Assembly: GCA_030054175.1 (NCBI GenBank)
Contig: JASGCM010000003.1
Location: 31,521-95,520 of the forward strand
DNA length: 64,000 nt
Direction of reading: 5' to 3'
DNA from: Alphaproteobacteria bacterium
Lineage (GTDB): Bacteria > Pseudomonadota > Gammaproteobacteria > Burkholderiales > Burkholderiaceae_C
A program made the translations under genes and the position numbers. The notes beneath the pieces are model-generated. The model saw only the letters and a program-made list of their open reading frames with translations. It did no database searches and was not told the origin of the DNA. Each line of letters starts with the position of its first letter. Within the stretch, counting starts at the first letter, position 1. Positions 46,078 through 56,817 of the stretch are shown here, piece by piece.

Positions 46078-47076
46078 TCAGTCAAAGCCGCCGATGCGAC
46101 CCAAGTGGCTGAAATTCATCCAAACAAAGAAAGCCTTGCCGACGATGTTGGACTCGGGCACGAAGCCAAAATAACGCGAGTCGAGGGAATCGTCCCGGTT
46201 GTCCCCCATCATGAAGTAATGCCCGGGCGGCACCTTGCAAACCACGCCTTCAATGCTGTAGCGGCATTGGTCCTTGAAGGGAAAGTCATCGGTGCCAGCC
46301 ACAAAAGCGGGCCGAGCCGGGTCATTGAGCAGGCGCACGGTCTTGACAGAGCCCATCGCATCGGCCTGGCTGCCGGTGGGCAACTGCTCGGCGTATTGCT
46401 TGGCATAACTGAGGGTGTCTTCGTTAAAGAAGTCGGTCAACGCGGCCTTGGGCACCGGCAGGCCGTTGATGGTCAGTTGTTTGTTCAGGTAGGCGATTTC
46501 GTCTCCCGGTACACCCACCACGCGCTTGATGTAATCGAGGCTGGGTTTGGGCGGGTAGCGAAACACCATGACGTCGCCGCGCTGTACAGCATTGCCTTGG
46601 GTGATTTTGGTGTTCAGCACTGGTAGGCGCAAACCGTAATGGAATTTATTCACCAAAATCAGGTCACCGACCCATAGGGTGGGAATCATCGAGCCAGAGG
46701 GAATCTTGAAGGGCTCAAACAGGAACGAGCGCAAAACAAAGACAACGGCAATCACCGGGAAAAGGCCGGCTGTCCAGTCCAACCACCAGGGTTGGCGCAA
46801 GACTTCGTGGCGGGCTTGAGCCAAATCAATGTCGATTTTCTGGATGCCTTGGTCTTGCAATTGCTGACGGCGTTGCAATTCTTGTTGTTCCAGCGCCTGA
46901 GCGGCGGCCTGACGGCGCGGCAGGAACAGCCATTTCTCGAGCAACCAATAGACGCCCGAGACCACGGTGGCCAAGAGCATCAAGAGGGCGAAATTGCCAT
47001 CGTGGTAGCCCAGAAACCAAGAGGCGGCATAACTCACGAAAGCGGCCAGGATGAATGCAGTGAGTGTTGGCATCAT
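46078..47076 (-). CDS. lepB: Signal peptidase I
   Basis: 332 residues. Two N-terminal membrane segments (LTAFILAAFVSYAASWFLGY and FALLMLLATVVSGVYWLL) and a further hydrophobic stretch before the catalytic part (LFPVIAVVFVLRSFLFEPF). The catalytic Ser is in IPSGSMIPTL, the Lys in DYIKRVVGVPGDEI, and GDNRDDSLDSRYFGFV is motif E. It cleaves signal peptides at the periplasmic face. Two ATGs are available; the first, 47076, overlaps the lepA stop by one base (TGATG). Confidence 0.96.
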   Translation of the reverse strand: MMPTLTAFILAAFVSYAASWFLGYHDGNFALLMLLATVVSGVYWLLEKWLFLPRRQAAAQALEQQELQRRQQLQDQGIQKIDIDLAQARHEVLRQPWWLDWTAGLFPVIAVVFVLRSFLFEPFKIPSGSMIPTLWVGDLILVNKFHYGLRLPVLNTKITQGNAVQRGDVMVFRYPPKPSLDYIKRVVGVPGDEIAYLNKQLTINGLPVPKAALTDFFNEDTLSYAKQYAEQLPTGSQADAMGSVKTVRLLNDPARPAFVAGTDDFPFKDQCRYSIEGVVCKVPPGHYFMMGDNRDDSLDSRYFGFVPESNIVGKAFFVWMNFSHLGRIGGFD

Positions 47077-48884
47077 CAGTCTTCCACCTGCAAAATGGCC
47101 AAGAATGCCTCTTGAGGCACCTCCACCGATCCGATTTGTTTCATGCGTTTCTTGCCTGCTTTTTGCTTTTCCAACAACTTGCGCTTGCGGGTGATGTCGC
47201 CACCATAGCACTTTGCCAGCACATTCTTGCGCAGGGCCTTGATGGTCTCGCGGGCGATGATGTTGGCGCCAATGGCGGCCTGAATGGCGACATCGAACAT
47301 CTGGCGGCTGATGATCTCTCGCATTTTGGCAGCGACCGCACGACCTCTGTACTGGGCTTGGGTGCGGTGGACAATGATGGACAGGGCGTCGACCTTCTCT
47401 CCGTTGAGCAAGATGTCGACCTTCACCACATCAGAGGGCCGGTACTCTTTGAACGTATAGTCCATTGAGGCATAGCCTCGGCTGACCGACTTGAGCTTAT
47501 CAAAGAAATCCAGCACGATTTCGCCCAACGGCAAGTCATACGTCAGCATGACCTGGCGGCCGTGGTAAGACATATTGAGTTGCACGCCACGCTTTTGGTT
47601 GGCCAGCGTCATCACCGGCCCCACGTACTCCTGCGGCATGTACAGGTGTACCGTGACGATCGGCTCGCGGATCTCCTGGATGCGGCCTTGGTCAGGCATC
47701 TTCGAGGGGTTCTCGACCATGATGACTTCGCCGTCGCCCTTGACCACCTGGTAGACCACGCTGGGCGCGGTGGTGATGAGGTCCTGGTCGAATTCGCGCT
47801 CAAGACGCTCTTGCACAATCTCCATGTGCAACAGACCCAAAAAGCCGCACCGAAAGCCAAAGCCCAACGCCTGGGATACCTCAGGCTCGAATTGCAATGA
47901 GGCATCGTTGAGTTGCAGTTTCTCCAAAGCGTCGCGTAAAGCGTCGTACTGGTTGGCCTCGGTGGGGTACAGGCCAGCGAAGACCTGGGGCTGGATTTCC
48001 TTGAAGCCGGGCAGCGGCTCGGTGGCGCTGCCTGCGTTATTGGGTAATTTCTTTTCAAGCGTGACCGTATCACCCACCTTGGCAGCCTTCAGTTCTTTGA
48101 TGCCGGCGATGATGTAGCCCACCTCCCCCGCATGCAGGCTGTCACGCGGCTGGTTGGCCGGGGTGAAAACGCCAAGATTGCCGGCCTCGTAACAAGCGCC
48201 GGTGGCCATCAGGCGGATGCGCTCGCCCTTGAGCAGGCGGCCATCGACCACCCGCACCAGCATCACGACACCCACATAACTGTCGAACCATGAATCGATG
48301 ATCATGGCGCGCAAAGGGGCGTCGGTCACGCCGCGTGGGGCAGGAATCTTGGCCACGATGGCCTCGAGGATGTCATCGACCCCCATGCCAGTCTTGGCCG
48401 AGCAAGGGATGGCTTCCGAGGCGTCGATGCCAATCACGTCTTCGATTTCCGATTTAGCGGTCTCGGGGTCGGCCTGGGGCAAGTCCATTTTGTTGAGCAC
48501 CGGCACGACCTCGACATTCAGGTCGAGCGCGGTGTAACAGTTGGCCACGGTTTGGGCTTCGACACCTTGGCTGGCATCGACCACCAGAAGAGCACCCTCG
48601 CAAGCCGACAGCGAGCGGCTGACCTCATACGAAAAGTCGACGTGCCCCGGGGTATCGATCAAATTCAGGTTGTAGGTTTGACCATCGCGGGCGGTATAGC
48701 TGAGCGACGCAGTTTGTGCTTTGATGGTGATGCCACGCTCTTTCTCGATGTCCATCGAGTCGAGCACCTGCGCTTGCATCTCGCGATCCTCTAGACCACC
48801 ACAGCGCTGGATGATGCGGTCCGCGAGCGTGGATTTCCCATGATCGATGTGGGCGATGATTGAAAAATTTCTGATGTGCTTCAT
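47076..48884 (-). CDS. lepA: Elongation factor 4 (back-translocating GTPase)
   Basis: 602 residues: [13 protein letters not shown] (G1), ERGITIKAQ (switch I), DTPGHVDF (G3), NKMDLP (G4), then domains II, III, V-like and the LepA-specific C-terminal domain ([70 protein letters not shown]). It acts on stalled or mis-translocated ribosomes. The ATG 48884 has only a weak ribosome-binding site. A terminator-like hairpin ends about 45 bp upstream (see ncRNA candidate). Start of lepA-lepB-rnc-era. Confidence 0.97.
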   Translation of the reverse strand: MKHIRNFSIIAHIDHGKSTLADRIIQRCGGLEDREMQAQVLDSMDIEKERGITIKAQTASLSYTARDGQTYNLNLIDTPGHVDFSYEVSRSLSACEGALLVVDASQGVEAQTVANCYTALDLNVEVVPVLNKMDLPQADPETAKSEIEDVIGIDASEAIPCSAKTGMGVDDILEAIVAKIPAPRGVTDAPLRAMIIDSWFDSYVGVVMLVRVVDGRLLKGERIRLMATGACYEAGNLGVFTPANQPRDSLHAGEVGYIIAGIKELKAAKVGDTVTLEKKLPNNAGSATEPLPGFKEIQPQVFAGLYPTEANQYDALRDALEKLQLNDASLQFEPEVSQALGFGFRCGFLGLLHMEIVQERLEREFDQDLITTAPSVVYQVVKGDGEVIMVENPSKMPDQGRIQEIREPIVTVHLYMPQEYVGPVMTLANQKRGVQLNMSYHGRQVMLTYDLPLGEIVLDFFDKLKSVSRGYASMDYTFKEYRPSDVVKVDILLNGEKVDALSIIVHRTQAQYRGRAVAAKMREIISRQMFDVAIQAAIGANIIARETIKALRKNVLAKCYGGDITRKRKLLEKQKAGKKRMKQIGSVEVPQEAFLAILQVED

Positions 48885-48929
48885 CAACGGCTGTGCTCAA
48901 GTGTTTGAATTCAATGGTTGCGTCAGACG

Positions 48930-48959
48930 AAAAAAGGGCGCGTCATGTCTGACGCGCCC
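48930..48959 (-). terminator. Strong rho-independent terminator upstream of lepA
   Basis: On the minus strand, GGGCGCGTCA, four-base loop, TGACGCGCCC (perfect 10-bp stem), then TTTTTT. It is oriented towards lepA, 45 bp before its start codon. Nine bases after the T-run (GTCTGACGC, 48920-48928) are complementary to the left arm plus loop, allowing an alternative stem. Confidence 0.85.
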
Positions 48960-48993
48960 TGAACCAACCATCTATGGCAACTGCGAAAGTTGG
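48930..48993 (-). ncRNA. Candidate small RNA or leader RNA
   Basis: TACAAT at 49005-49000 (minus strand) could be a -10 element giving a start near 48993; the transcript would carry small hairpins (AACT...AGTT) and end at the strong terminator. It would be about 65 nt. The -35 region is poor, and no homologue is known to me. The unit is bounded upstream by another terminator, so it is self-contained. It could also be an attenuator of the lepA operon. Confidence 0.3.
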
Positions 48994-49008
48994 AACTTCA
49001 TTGTAGGC

Positions 49009-49033
49009 AAAAAGCCGGGGCGCGAAAGCCCCG
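49009..49033 (-). terminator. Likely terminator of the mucD/degP transcript
   Basis: On the minus strand CGGGGC, six bases, GCCCCG, followed by GCTTTTTGCC. It lies about 340 bp after the protease gene stop, where a further GC-rich hairpin (CCCCCAA/TTGGGGG, 49334-49360) is also seen without T-run. Confidence 0.45.
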
Positions 49034-49371
49034 AAAATCGGTGCAAGGGGGTCGTTGCGAGGTGACAACAGGTAATTATTCACAATTTATCAACAGAGCT
49101 GTCGGAACATACATGGGACAACTTGTGGGAACGCTGTGGATGCATGGTGAATCAGCCATGGACATCTCGCATGGTGGCGCAATCACATCCCCATATAACT
49201 CATTCATGGAAACAATCCCTACATTCTATACAAAAAGTGATGTAAAAAATAAGTCTAGTTGGCATTTACTAACTTACGAAGGCAGAAAATATTTTTTCTC
49301 ACAGGTCTTAGGGCTTGTTGCGAGCACGCCAATTCCCCCAAACCCAGCAAGGTATTGGGGGAAAGGGCCCT
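49034..49371. other. A/T-rich intergenic stretch with DnaA-box-like sequences
   Basis: No gene is recognisable. TTATTCACA (49076-49084) fits the DnaA-box form TTATNCACA, and TTATCAACA (49087-49095) is one step away from it. A/T-rich sequence continues from 49190 to 49305, unlike the GC-rich surroundings. It could be a decayed gene, promoter-rich spacer or DnaA-binding site. No tRNA or ORF with coding character was seen. Confidence 0.35.
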
Positions 49372-50838
49372 TCATCGTGCGGGACGAATCAAGGTGTACT
49401 GGGCCCATTCGCCGCGCCTGAAGAGCACGTTGACGGGGCGGTTCTTATCCATGCGATTGGCCACCGCCTCGAATTCGGCGACGGTGCTGATCTCGGTGTT
49501 GGCGATGGCGGTAATCACATCGCCCTCGCGCAAACCGGCACGGGCCGCAGCCTCAGTGGCACTCTCGACGCGCACGCCCCCCTTGAGCTTCAACTCGCGG
49601 CGTTGGGCTTCGGAGAGCTCGGTGACTTGCAAGCCCCATTGGCGCACGCTACCGGCTTTTTTCTCTTCTTCAGGCGCAGGCGTTCGGGCGGCTGTTTTCT
49701 CGGGCTCAAACTCGCCGATGGTCACGCTGAGATCGCGGGCAGCACCACGTCGCCAAACCTGCAAGGTGGCCTTGGCACCGGGGCGCAGGTTGCCGACTTG
49801 GCGTGGCAAGTCGTTGGCCTTTTCAATCAGAGCGTTGTCGACCTTCAACACGATGTCGCCCGCTTCGACCCCGGCCTTCTCGGCCGGACCACCTGGTTCA
49901 ACGGCGCGCACCAAAGCGCCTTGAGCGCGGCTCAGACCCAGCGACTCAGCGACTTCCTTGCTGACTTGGTCGATCTGAACCCCGATGCGACCGCGCATGA
50001 CGCGCCCGTTGGAGCGCAGTTGATCGCTGATTCGAATGGCTTCATCGATGGGGATGGCAAACGAGATGCCCATGAAGCCACCCGAGCGCGAATAAATCTG
50101 GCTGTTGATGCCCACCACCTCGCCGTTCATATTGATCAACGGGCCACCTGAGTTGCCGGGGTTAATGGCCACATCGGTCTGAATGAAGGGCAGGTAGTCG
50201 CCGGTGTCGCGCTGTTTGGCGCTGACGATGCCGGCTGTCACGGTATTGTCCAAGCCAAAAGGTGAGCCAATCGCCATGACCCACTGACCGGCACGCAAGC
50301 GGCCCACATCACCGATCCGCACAGCAGGCAAGCCGTTGGCGTCGATTTTCACCACGGCCACATCGGTCCGGCGATCCGCCCCGATGATGCGCGCTTTGAA
50401 CTCACGCTTGTCCGTCAGTGTCACAATGACCTGATCGGCCCCCTGCACCACATGGGCGTTGGTCATGATGAAACCATCAGAGGTGAGGATGAAGCCCGAT
50501 CCGATGCCGCGTTGCCGATCTTCGGGTTGCGGCCGACCGGGGCGCTGGGGTTGCTGTTGCCGCGGTCCGGGCATGGGGATGCCGAAGAAGCGACGCAACA
50601 GGTCTTGCATCTCCTCATCCGGACCTTGGGCTTGGCCTTCAGGTTCGGTGTTGCGCTGAATTTTTTCCAAGGTGCGAATGTTCACCACCGAGGGGCTGAC
50701 TTGTTCGACCAAATCGGTGAAATCAGGCAGGTTGCGGGCTTGGGCCCAAGCCTGAGGAGCAGGGACATGCAAGGCCAACACAAGGGCCACCACGCCAACG
50801 CCCAGTCCTCTTCGGACCAGGAATGTGATTGAGTTCAT
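49372..50838 (-). CDS. mucD: Periplasmic serine endoprotease DegP/MucD
   Basis: 488 residues with signal peptide (GVGVVALVLALHVPAPQAWA, cleaved after AQA or AWA). Trypsin-like domain: His in TNAHVV, Asp in RRTDVAVVKI, Ser in NPGNSGGPLINMNGEVVG. Two PDZ domains follow (GRIGVQIDQVSKEVAESLGL...; KLKGGVRVESATEAAARAGLREGD). It degrades or refolds damaged envelope proteins. ATG 50838 with GGAGGATTTC before it. In related genomes rpoE, rseA and rseB precede it; here fabF is directly upstream and the three are missing. Confidence 0.95.
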   Translation of the reverse strand: MNSITFLVRRGLGVGVVALVLALHVPAPQAWAQARNLPDFTDLVEQVSPSVVNIRTLEKIQRNTEPEGQAQGPDEEMQDLLRRFFGIPMPGPRQQQPQRPGRPQPEDRQRGIGSGFILTSDGFIMTNAHVVQGADQVIVTLTDKREFKARIIGADRRTDVAVVKIDANGLPAVRIGDVGRLRAGQWVMAIGSPFGLDNTVTAGIVSAKQRDTGDYLPFIQTDVAINPGNSGGPLINMNGEVVGINSQIYSRSGGFMGISFAIPIDEAIRISDQLRSNGRVMRGRIGVQIDQVSKEVAESLGLSRAQGALVRAVEPGGPAEKAGVEAGDIVLKVDNALIEKANDLPRQVGNLRPGAKATLQVWRRGAARDLSVTIGEFEPEKTAARTPAPEEEKKAGSVRQWGLQVTELSEAQRRELKLKGGVRVESATEAAARAGLREGDVITAIANTEISTVAEFEAVANRMDKNRPVNVLFRRGEWAQYTLIRPAR

Positions 50839-51042
50839 GAAATCCTCCGTCGCAATGAGATGCAATGTAAACCGAGTCGAGTGTCCACCCGCATCATGGG
50901 GTCAGTTTCTTGCCATTCTGCCCCTTCGCATTGAAGCCAGCCAGGGACATGGGGACCATAAGAGGGCGAGCCTGTACAACACAAGGCCCAAGCCAGTGGA
51001 TGATGCAATGGACAGCCGGGGACGTTCAGCAGACAGTCTGGG

Positions 51043-52290
51043 TCAGGTCAGCCGCTTGAAGACCAGAGTTCCGTTGGTACCGCCAAAACCGAAGTTGTTT
51101 TTGACGGCCACATCGATGCGGGCATCCCGGGCGGTGTTGGCGCAGTAGTCCAGATCGCACTCCGGGTCGGGATGGCGGAGGTTGATGGTGGGCGGTATTT
51201 TTTGCTCGTGCAGAGCCAGCACGGTGAAGACGCTCTCGATGCCGCCAGCACCGCCCAACAGGTGGCCAGTCATGGATTTGGTGGAGCTGACCACAATGCG
51301 ATGCGCGTGGTCACCCAAAGCGGCCTTGATGGCGTTGGTCTCGTTCACGTCTCCCAAGGGGGTAGAGGTGCCGTGAGCGTTGAGGTACTGGACTTGATCG
51401 GCATTCATGCCTGCATTGCGCAAAGCATTGACCATGGCGCGACGTGGGCCGTCCATATTGGGCGCAGTCATGTGACCGGCATCGGCGCTCATGCCATATC
51501 CTACCAACTCGGCATAGATGCGAGCGCCGCGCTTTTTGGCATGCTCGTACTCTTCCAGCACCAGCACGCCAGCACCCTCACCCAAGACGAAGCCGTCGCG
51601 GTCTTTGTCCCAGGGACGCGAGGCTGCAGTGGGATCGTCGTTGCGGGTGGACAGTGCGCGCATGGCGGCAAAACCGCCCAAACCCAAGGGAGATACAGTC
51701 GCTTCAGAGCCGCCGGCGACCATGACATCGGCATCGCCGTACTCAATCAGGCGGCCGGCTTCGCCAATGCTGTGCAAGCCAGTGGTGCAGGCCGTGACAA
51801 CGGCCAGATTCGGGCCTTTGAATCCCATGCGCATTGACACATGACCCGAGATCATGTTGATGATGGACCCTGGGACGAAAAACGGTGAAATGCGTCTGGG
51901 GCCACGGGCCACCAGTTCGGCATGGGTGTCTTCGATCAGGGGCAATCCACCGATGCCCGAACCGATGACGCAACCGATGCGATGGGCTTGCTCTTCGCTG
52001 AGCGCGTCCCCCGTGGGCAAGCCGGCGTCTGCCACGGCTTGGACAGCGGCGACGATGCCGAAATGGATGAAGGTGTCCATGGCCCGCGCCTCTTTGGGCG
52101 GGATGTAGTGGTCTAGGTTCAAGCCCTTGACCTCGCCGGCAAATTTGACCGAAAAGGCGGAGGTGTCAAAGCGGGTGATGGGCACAATGCCCGATCGACC
52201 TGCCAACAAACCAGCCCAGGCTTCGGCCACCGTGTTGCCCACGGGACTGACGCAACCCAAACCGGTCACGACGACGCGACGGCGGCTCAT
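51043..52290 (-). CDS. fabF: Beta-ketoacyl-ACP synthase II
   Basis: 415-residue condensing enzyme: Cys in [13 protein letters not shown], the two His in [10 protein letters not shown] and [15 protein letters not shown], and [12 protein letters not shown] at the C-terminus. It elongates fatty acids, including the palmitoleoyl-ACP step. It lies 12 bp after acpP and ends 205 bp before the mucD start; the intervening 204 bp hold no gene. Confidence 0.97.
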   Translation of the reverse strand: MSRRRVVVTGLGCVSPVGNTVAEAWAGLLAGRSGIVPITRFDTSAFSVKFAGEVKGLNLDHYIPPKEARAMDTFIHFGIVAAVQAVADAGLPTGDALSEEQAHRIGCVIGSGIGGLPLIEDTHAELVARGPRRISPFFVPGSIINMISGHVSMRMGFKGPNLAVVTACTTGLHSIGEAGRLIEYGDADVMVAGGSEATVSPLGLGGFAAMRALSTRNDDPTAASRPWDKDRDGFVLGEGAGVLVLEEYEHAKKRGARIYAELVGYGMSADAGHMTAPNMDGPRRAMVNALRNAGMNADQVQYLNAHGTSTPLGDVNETNAIKAALGDHAHRIVVSSTKSMTGHLLGGAGGIESVFTVLALHEQKIPPTINLRHPDPECDLDYCANTARDARIDVAVKNNFGFGGTNGTLVFKRLT

Positions 52291-52302
52291 GGACGCAACA
52301 GA

Positions 52303-52638
<336 letters not shown>

Positions 52639-53382
52639 TCACACCATCGCCATGCCACCATTGACATGCCACTCCTGACCAGTCACGTAGCCCCCCCCCG
52701 GTCCGGACAAAAAGGCCACCACAGCGGCGATGTCGGCGGGCTTGCCCAAATGGCCCAAAGGGATTTGTGCCAACAAAGCCTGCTGTTGCGCCTCAGGCAA
52801 AGCGGCGGTCATATCGGTTTCAATGAAACCTGGCGCAACGCAATTGACGGTGATGCCCCGACTTCCCAATTCTTTGGCCAGGGCCCGGGTCATGCCCGCG
52901 ACCCCTGCCTTGGACGCAGCGTAGTTGGCTTGCCCAGGGTTGCCCATGGCACCCACCACACTGGTGATGCTGATGATGCGACCGTGCCGTTGCTTCATCA
53001 TGGGACGAGTGACAGATCGACACAATCTGAACACGGACCGCAAATTGGTATCGATGACGGCATCGAAGTCTTCGTCTTTCAAGCGCATGGCCAACATGTC
53101 GCGGGTGATCCCCGCGTTGTTGACCAACACGTGTAAAGCACCATGTTCTTTAACGATGGCATCGATCAAGGCATCGCAAGCGGGTGCATCGGTGACGTTC
53201 AGCGCCACGCCACGTCCAGCGCCGACGGCCGCCAGGTTTTGGCTGATGGCCTGGGCGCCGACTTCGGTGGTGGCCGTGCCGATGACGAAGAAACCCTGGC
53301 GGGACAACTCGGTGGCGATGGCTGCACCAATGCCACGACTGGCTCCGGTGACCAAGGCGATTTTGGGGGAAGACTCACTCAT
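52639..53382 (-). CDS. fabG: 3-Oxoacyl-ACP reductase
   Basis: 247-residue short-chain dehydrogenase: ALVTGASRGIGAAIATEL (NADPH), NNAGITRD, catalytic Ser in IISITSVVGAMGNPGQANYAASKAGVAG with Tyr and Lys. Reduces beta-ketoacyl-ACP. fabD is 2 bp upstream in transcription. Confidence 0.97.
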   Translation of the reverse strand: MSESSPKIALVTGASRGIGAAIATELSRQGFFVIGTATTEVGAQAISQNLAAVGAGRGVALNVTDAPACDALIDAIVKEHGALHVLVNNAGITRDMLAMRLKDEDFDAVIDTNLRSVFRLCRSVTRPMMKQRHGRIISITSVVGAMGNPGQANYAASKAGVAGMTRALAKELGSRGITVNCVAPGFIETDMTAALPEAQQQALLAQIPLGHLGKPADIAAVVAFLSGPGGGYVTGQEWHVNGGMAMV

Positions 53383-53384
53383 GT

Positions 53385-54338
53385 TCAGACTCCGAGGGCG
53401 GCGCGCGTGTCGGCCAAGCTGGCCGGGTCAAAGATTGCACCACTTTGCAGATCGGCGTTGATGCGCTTGACCATGCCCGCCAACACCTTGCCCGGGCCGC
53501 ATTCGATGATGTGGGTGGCCCCGCGTGTTTGCAGAGCAGCGATGCATTCGACCCAACGCACCGGCCCAAAAGCCTGGCGGTAGAGTGCATCGCGGATGTC
53601 ACCCGGCGTGGTAGGGGACAACACGTCGATGTTGTTGACGACGGGAATGGCGGGTGAGTGCAATTCGATTTGCGACAGACGAACGCGCAAACGCTCGGCA
53701 GAGGGCTTCATCAAGCTGCAATGAAAAGGTGCCGAGACGGGCAAGAGCAAGGCTCGCTTGGCGCCCATGGCTTTGAGCACTTCACAGGCCTTGTCGACCC
53801 CCACTTTGCTGCCGGCGATCACGGTTTGGCCCGGGTCGTTGAAGTTGGCGGCCGACACCACCTCTGGGGTGCCCGCGCCCAAATCGGCCAGCGCTTGCGC
53901 ACAGCCTTGCTGGACTTGAGCGGCGCTCAACCCCAAAATGGCGGCCATGGCACCTTGCCCCACGGGCACGGCCTCTTGCATGGTCTGGGCGCGCAAACGC
54001 ACCAGAGGAACGGCCTGCGCCAAGCTGAGCACGCCGCTGGCGACCAAGGCGGAATATTCGCCCAGCGAATGGCCAGCGAAGGCGATGGGCTCTGGCCCGC
54101 CTTCGGCACGCCAGACGCGCCAAACGGCGATGGCGGCGACCAGCATCACAGGCTGGGTGTTGGTGGTCAGCGCCAGCGCTTCTTTAGGTCCTTGTCCGAT
54201 CAATGCGCCCAGGTCTTCGCCCAACGCTTGACTGGCCTCGGCCAAGGTGTCGCGTACCACGGGGTGCTCACCCCAGGCGTCGAGCATGCCGACCGATTGA
54301 GAGCCTTGTCCGGGAAACACAAATGCAAAAGCAGTCAT
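53385..54338 (-). CDS. fabD: Malonyl-CoA:ACP transacylase
   Basis: 317 residues: FVFPGQGSQSVGML, active-site Ser in FAGHSLGEYSALVASGVL, catalytic His in VSAPFHCSLMKPS, and GATHIIECGPGKVLAGM. Loads malonate onto AcpP. Between fabH (20 bp) and fabG (2 bp). Confidence 0.97.
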   Translation of the reverse strand: MTAFAFVFPGQGSQSVGMLDAWGEHPVVRDTLAEASQALGEDLGALIGQGPKEALALTTNTQPVMLVAAIAVWRVWRAEGGPEPIAFAGHSLGEYSALVASGVLSLAQAVPLVRLRAQTMQEAVPVGQGAMAAILGLSAAQVQQGCAQALADLGAGTPEVVSAANFNDPGQTVIAGSKVGVDKACEVLKAMGAKRALLLPVSAPFHCSLMKPSAERLRVRLSQIELHSPAIPVVNNIDVLSPTTPGDIRDALYRQAFGPVRWVECIAALQTRGATHIIECGPGKVLAGMVKRINADLQSGAIFDPASLADTRAALGV

Positions 54339-54358
54339 GGCTTCACGCTCTTGGATGT

Positions 54359-55366
54359 TCAGTATTGAACCAGGGCAGCACCCCAGGTGAAGCCACCGCC
54401 CACGCCTTCGAGCATGAGTCGCTGGCCACGCCGGATGTGGCCTGAACGCACGGCGCTATCGAGCGCCAAGGGAATGGATGCGGCGGAGGTGTTGCCGTGG
54501 TCTTGCACGGTCAACACCACCTTATCCATGGGCAAGCCCAGTTTGCGGGCCGTGCTTTGAATGATGCGGATGTTGGCTTGGTGAGGCACCAACCAATCGA
54601 TGTCGGTTTTTTGCAGGCCGGCCTTGGCCAGGACGTTCAAAGCGGTCTCTTCCAGCACGCCCACAGCGAGTTTGAACACCGCCTGGCCTTCCATTTTCAG
54701 CACTGGGTCGCCCAAGATGGTGCCGTTTTGGACATGACCGGGCACGCACAAAATATCGACATAGCGACCATCGGCGCGCATTTCGGTGGCCAAAATACCG
54801 CCGGGTTGGTCGTTGGCCTCCAAAACCACAGCACCAGCACCGTCACCAAATAGCACACAGGTGGTGCGGTCGGAGAAGTCGAGTAAGCGCGAAAAGACCT
54901 CAGCACCGACCACCAGAGCACGGCGGGCACTGCCCGCACGCAGCATGGCATCGGCCACGCCCAAGGCATAAATGAAACCGGCGCAAACGGCCTGCACATC
55001 AAAGGCCGCAGCGCCCAGGATGCCCTTTGCTTGTTCGCTGCTTTCTGAGAGTTTGCGCTGCAAGATGCAGGCTGTGGACGGGAACACCATGTCGGGGGTG
55101 GACGTGGCCACGATGATCAGGTCAATGTCCTGCGGCCCCAACCCGGCCGCTTGCAAGGCGTTGAGGCTGGACTGCAACGCCAGATCCGAAGTGGTGACCC
55201 CGGGCTCGACAAAATGCCGGGCCCGAATACCGGTGCGCTCGACGATCCAGTCATCTGAGGTCTCCAGACCTTCTCGCGCCAATTGCGCCACCAAGTCGGC
55301 GTTGCTCAGACGGCGGGAAGGCAGGTGACTGCCCGTTCCCAGCAGGTGGGTGTGAATCGCACTCAT
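54359..55366 (-). CDS. fabH: Beta-ketoacyl-ACP synthase III
   Basis: 335 residues: Cys in [21 protein letters not shown], His in [20 protein letters not shown], Asn in [16 protein letters not shown]. It starts fatty acid chains from acetyl-CoA. Four-base overlap with plsX (55363-55366). Confidence 0.97.
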   Translation of the reverse strand: MSAIHTHLLGTGSHLPSRRLSNADLVAQLAREGLETSDDWIVERTGIRARHFVEPGVTTSDLALQSSLNALQAAGLGPQDIDLIIVATSTPDMVFPSTACILQRKLSESSEQAKGILGAAAFDVQAVCAGFIYALGVADAMLRAGSARRALVVGAEVFSRLLDFSDRTTCVLFGDGAGAVVLEANDQPGGILATEMRADGRYVDILCVPGHVQNGTILGDPVLKMEGQAVFKLAVGVLEETALNVLAKAGLQKTDIDWLVPHQANIRIIQSTARKLGLPMDKVVLTVQDHGNTSAASIPLALDSAVRSGHIRRGQRLMLEGVGGGFTWGAALVQY

Positions 55367-56403
55367 GGATTGGATGGGATATTGGTGTCGCCCCGGACCA
55401 CCAACAAGGGGGCCGCACGGGCAATTCGGTCTTGAACTTTTTGCATCAACTGATGATGAACTGCATCATACGCCCGCAAAAGGGCACGTTCAAAGGCGAA
55501 GGCGTCGGCGGAACCATGACTCTTGAAAACCAGGCCACGCAAGCCCAACAAAGCAGCACCGTTGTAACGTCGGTGGTCCACCTTGTTCTTGAATCCTTTT
55601 AAAACAGGATAAGCAATCATGCCTGCGAAATAGCCCCAAATATTGGATTTAAAGCTATCTTTGAGCGAATTAGAGACCAAATTTGCCAGGCCTTCGCTGG
55701 CTTTCAGTGCAATGTTGCCGACAAAACCGTCGCAAACGACAATATCGACCGTGCCCTTGAAAATGTCATTGCCCTCGACATTGCCATAGAAGTTTAAATC
55801 GCCATTTTTGGCAGCAATTTGCAACAATTCGGAGGTTTTTTTGATGACTTCATTGCCTTTAATGACTTCTTCACCCACATTCAAGAGCCCAACAGTGGGC
55901 TCAGGGTTGTCTTGCAACACCGAGACCAGGGCCGAACCCATGACCGCAAATTGCAACAAGTGTTCGGGGGTGCAATCGACATTCGCCCCCATGTCGAGCA
56001 TGGTGGTGCCGACGCCGTGGGCATTGGGGAACTGACCGGCGATGGCCGGGCGGTCGATGCCATCCAGGGTTTTCAGCACGTAGCGGGCAATGGCCATCAA
56101 GGCGCCAGTGTTGCCGGCCGACACGGCGGCATCGGCCAGACCTTCTTTGACCTGTTCGATGGCGCGACGCATGCTGGAGTCGCGTTTGCGGCGCAGGGCC
56201 ACCTCGACCGGATCGTCCATGGCCACCACTTCAGAGGCGTCCACCCAGGTGCATCGCGGGGGCAAGGCCGGCGGCCGGGCCGAAGGCAGACCGACCAACA
56301 CGAGCTGGGCTTGCGGACGCCGCAGGAGGAATTGTCGGCAAGCCGCCAGCGTGACCACGGGACCATGATCTCCGCCCATGACATCAACCGAGAGTGTGAT
56401 CAT
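55363..56403 (-). CDS. plsX: Phosphate acyltransferase PlsX
   Basis: 346 residues: [87 protein letters not shown]. It makes acyl-phosphate for phospholipid synthesis by PlsY. ATG 56403 is the family start. Upstream lies rpmF after 98 bp with an imperfect GGCCCG/CGGGCC hairpin between them, which could reduce read-through. Confidence 0.96.
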   Translation of the reverse strand: MITLSVDVMGGDHGPVVTLAACRQFLLRRPQAQLVLVGLPSARPPALPPRCTWVDASEVVAMDDPVEVALRRKRDSSMRRAIEQVKEGLADAAVSAGNTGALMAIARYVLKTLDGIDRPAIAGQFPNAHGVGTTMLDMGANVDCTPEHLLQFAVMGSALVSVLQDNPEPTVGLLNVGEEVIKGNEVIKKTSELLQIAAKNGDLNFYGNVEGNDIFKGTVDIVVCDGFVGNIALKASEGLANLVSNSLKDSFKSNIWGYFAGMIAYPVLKGFKNKVDHRRYNGAALLGLRGLVFKSHGSADAFAFERALLRAYDAVHHQLMQKVQDRIARAAPLLVVRGDTNIPSNP

Positions 56404-56455
56404 GGGGTGACTGCTTGGAGGGAATGGCAATGGCGGGGAACCCGACATCAAGACA

Positions 56456-56486
56456 AAGGCCCGCGACACACTGTGACACGGGCCTA
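56456..56486 (-). terminator. Possible weak terminator or attenuating hairpin between rpmF and plsX
   Basis: On the minus strand GGCCCGTGTC... and ...CGGGCC form a hairpin with a 6-bp base and a partly paired top, followed by TTTGTCTTG. The T-run is short, so full termination is unlikely. Confidence 0.35.
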
Positions 56487-56501
56487 AGGGGTGCCAAAGT
56501 A

Positions 56502-56684
56502 TTAGGCTTCGTTTTTGGTCTTGAGGACCTTGCGACCGCGGTAAAAGCCGTTGGGGCTGATGTGGTGGCGCAGATGGGTTTCGCCGGTGTTGGGCTCAAC
56601 AGCCAGACCCGGCACGTCCAAAGCATTGTGCGAACGATGCATGCCGCGCTTAGAGGGCGATTTTTTGTTTTGCTGAACGGCCAT
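56502..56684 (-). CDS. rpmF: 50S ribosomal protein L32
   Basis: 60 residues: [21 protein letters not shown], then [18 protein letters not shown]. No zinc-binding cysteine pairs are present, so it is the C-minus form. It is always next to yceD (DUF177) and plsX in proteobacteria, as here. Confidence 0.97.
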   Translation of the reverse strand: MAVQQNKKSPSKRGMHRSHNALDVPGLAVEPNTGETHLRHHISPNGFYRGRKVLKTKNEA

Positions 56685-56817
56685 GATGGGCTCCTGGTCG
56701 TGAAAGGGATGAATGAGGTTCAGTGCGCACCAAAAAAGTCATCACGACTCTGATCTTCGTTAGGGCGACAAGTCTTCCAGTATAACCGATTTCCTCATGC
56801 TGAGGCAAACGCCGAGA

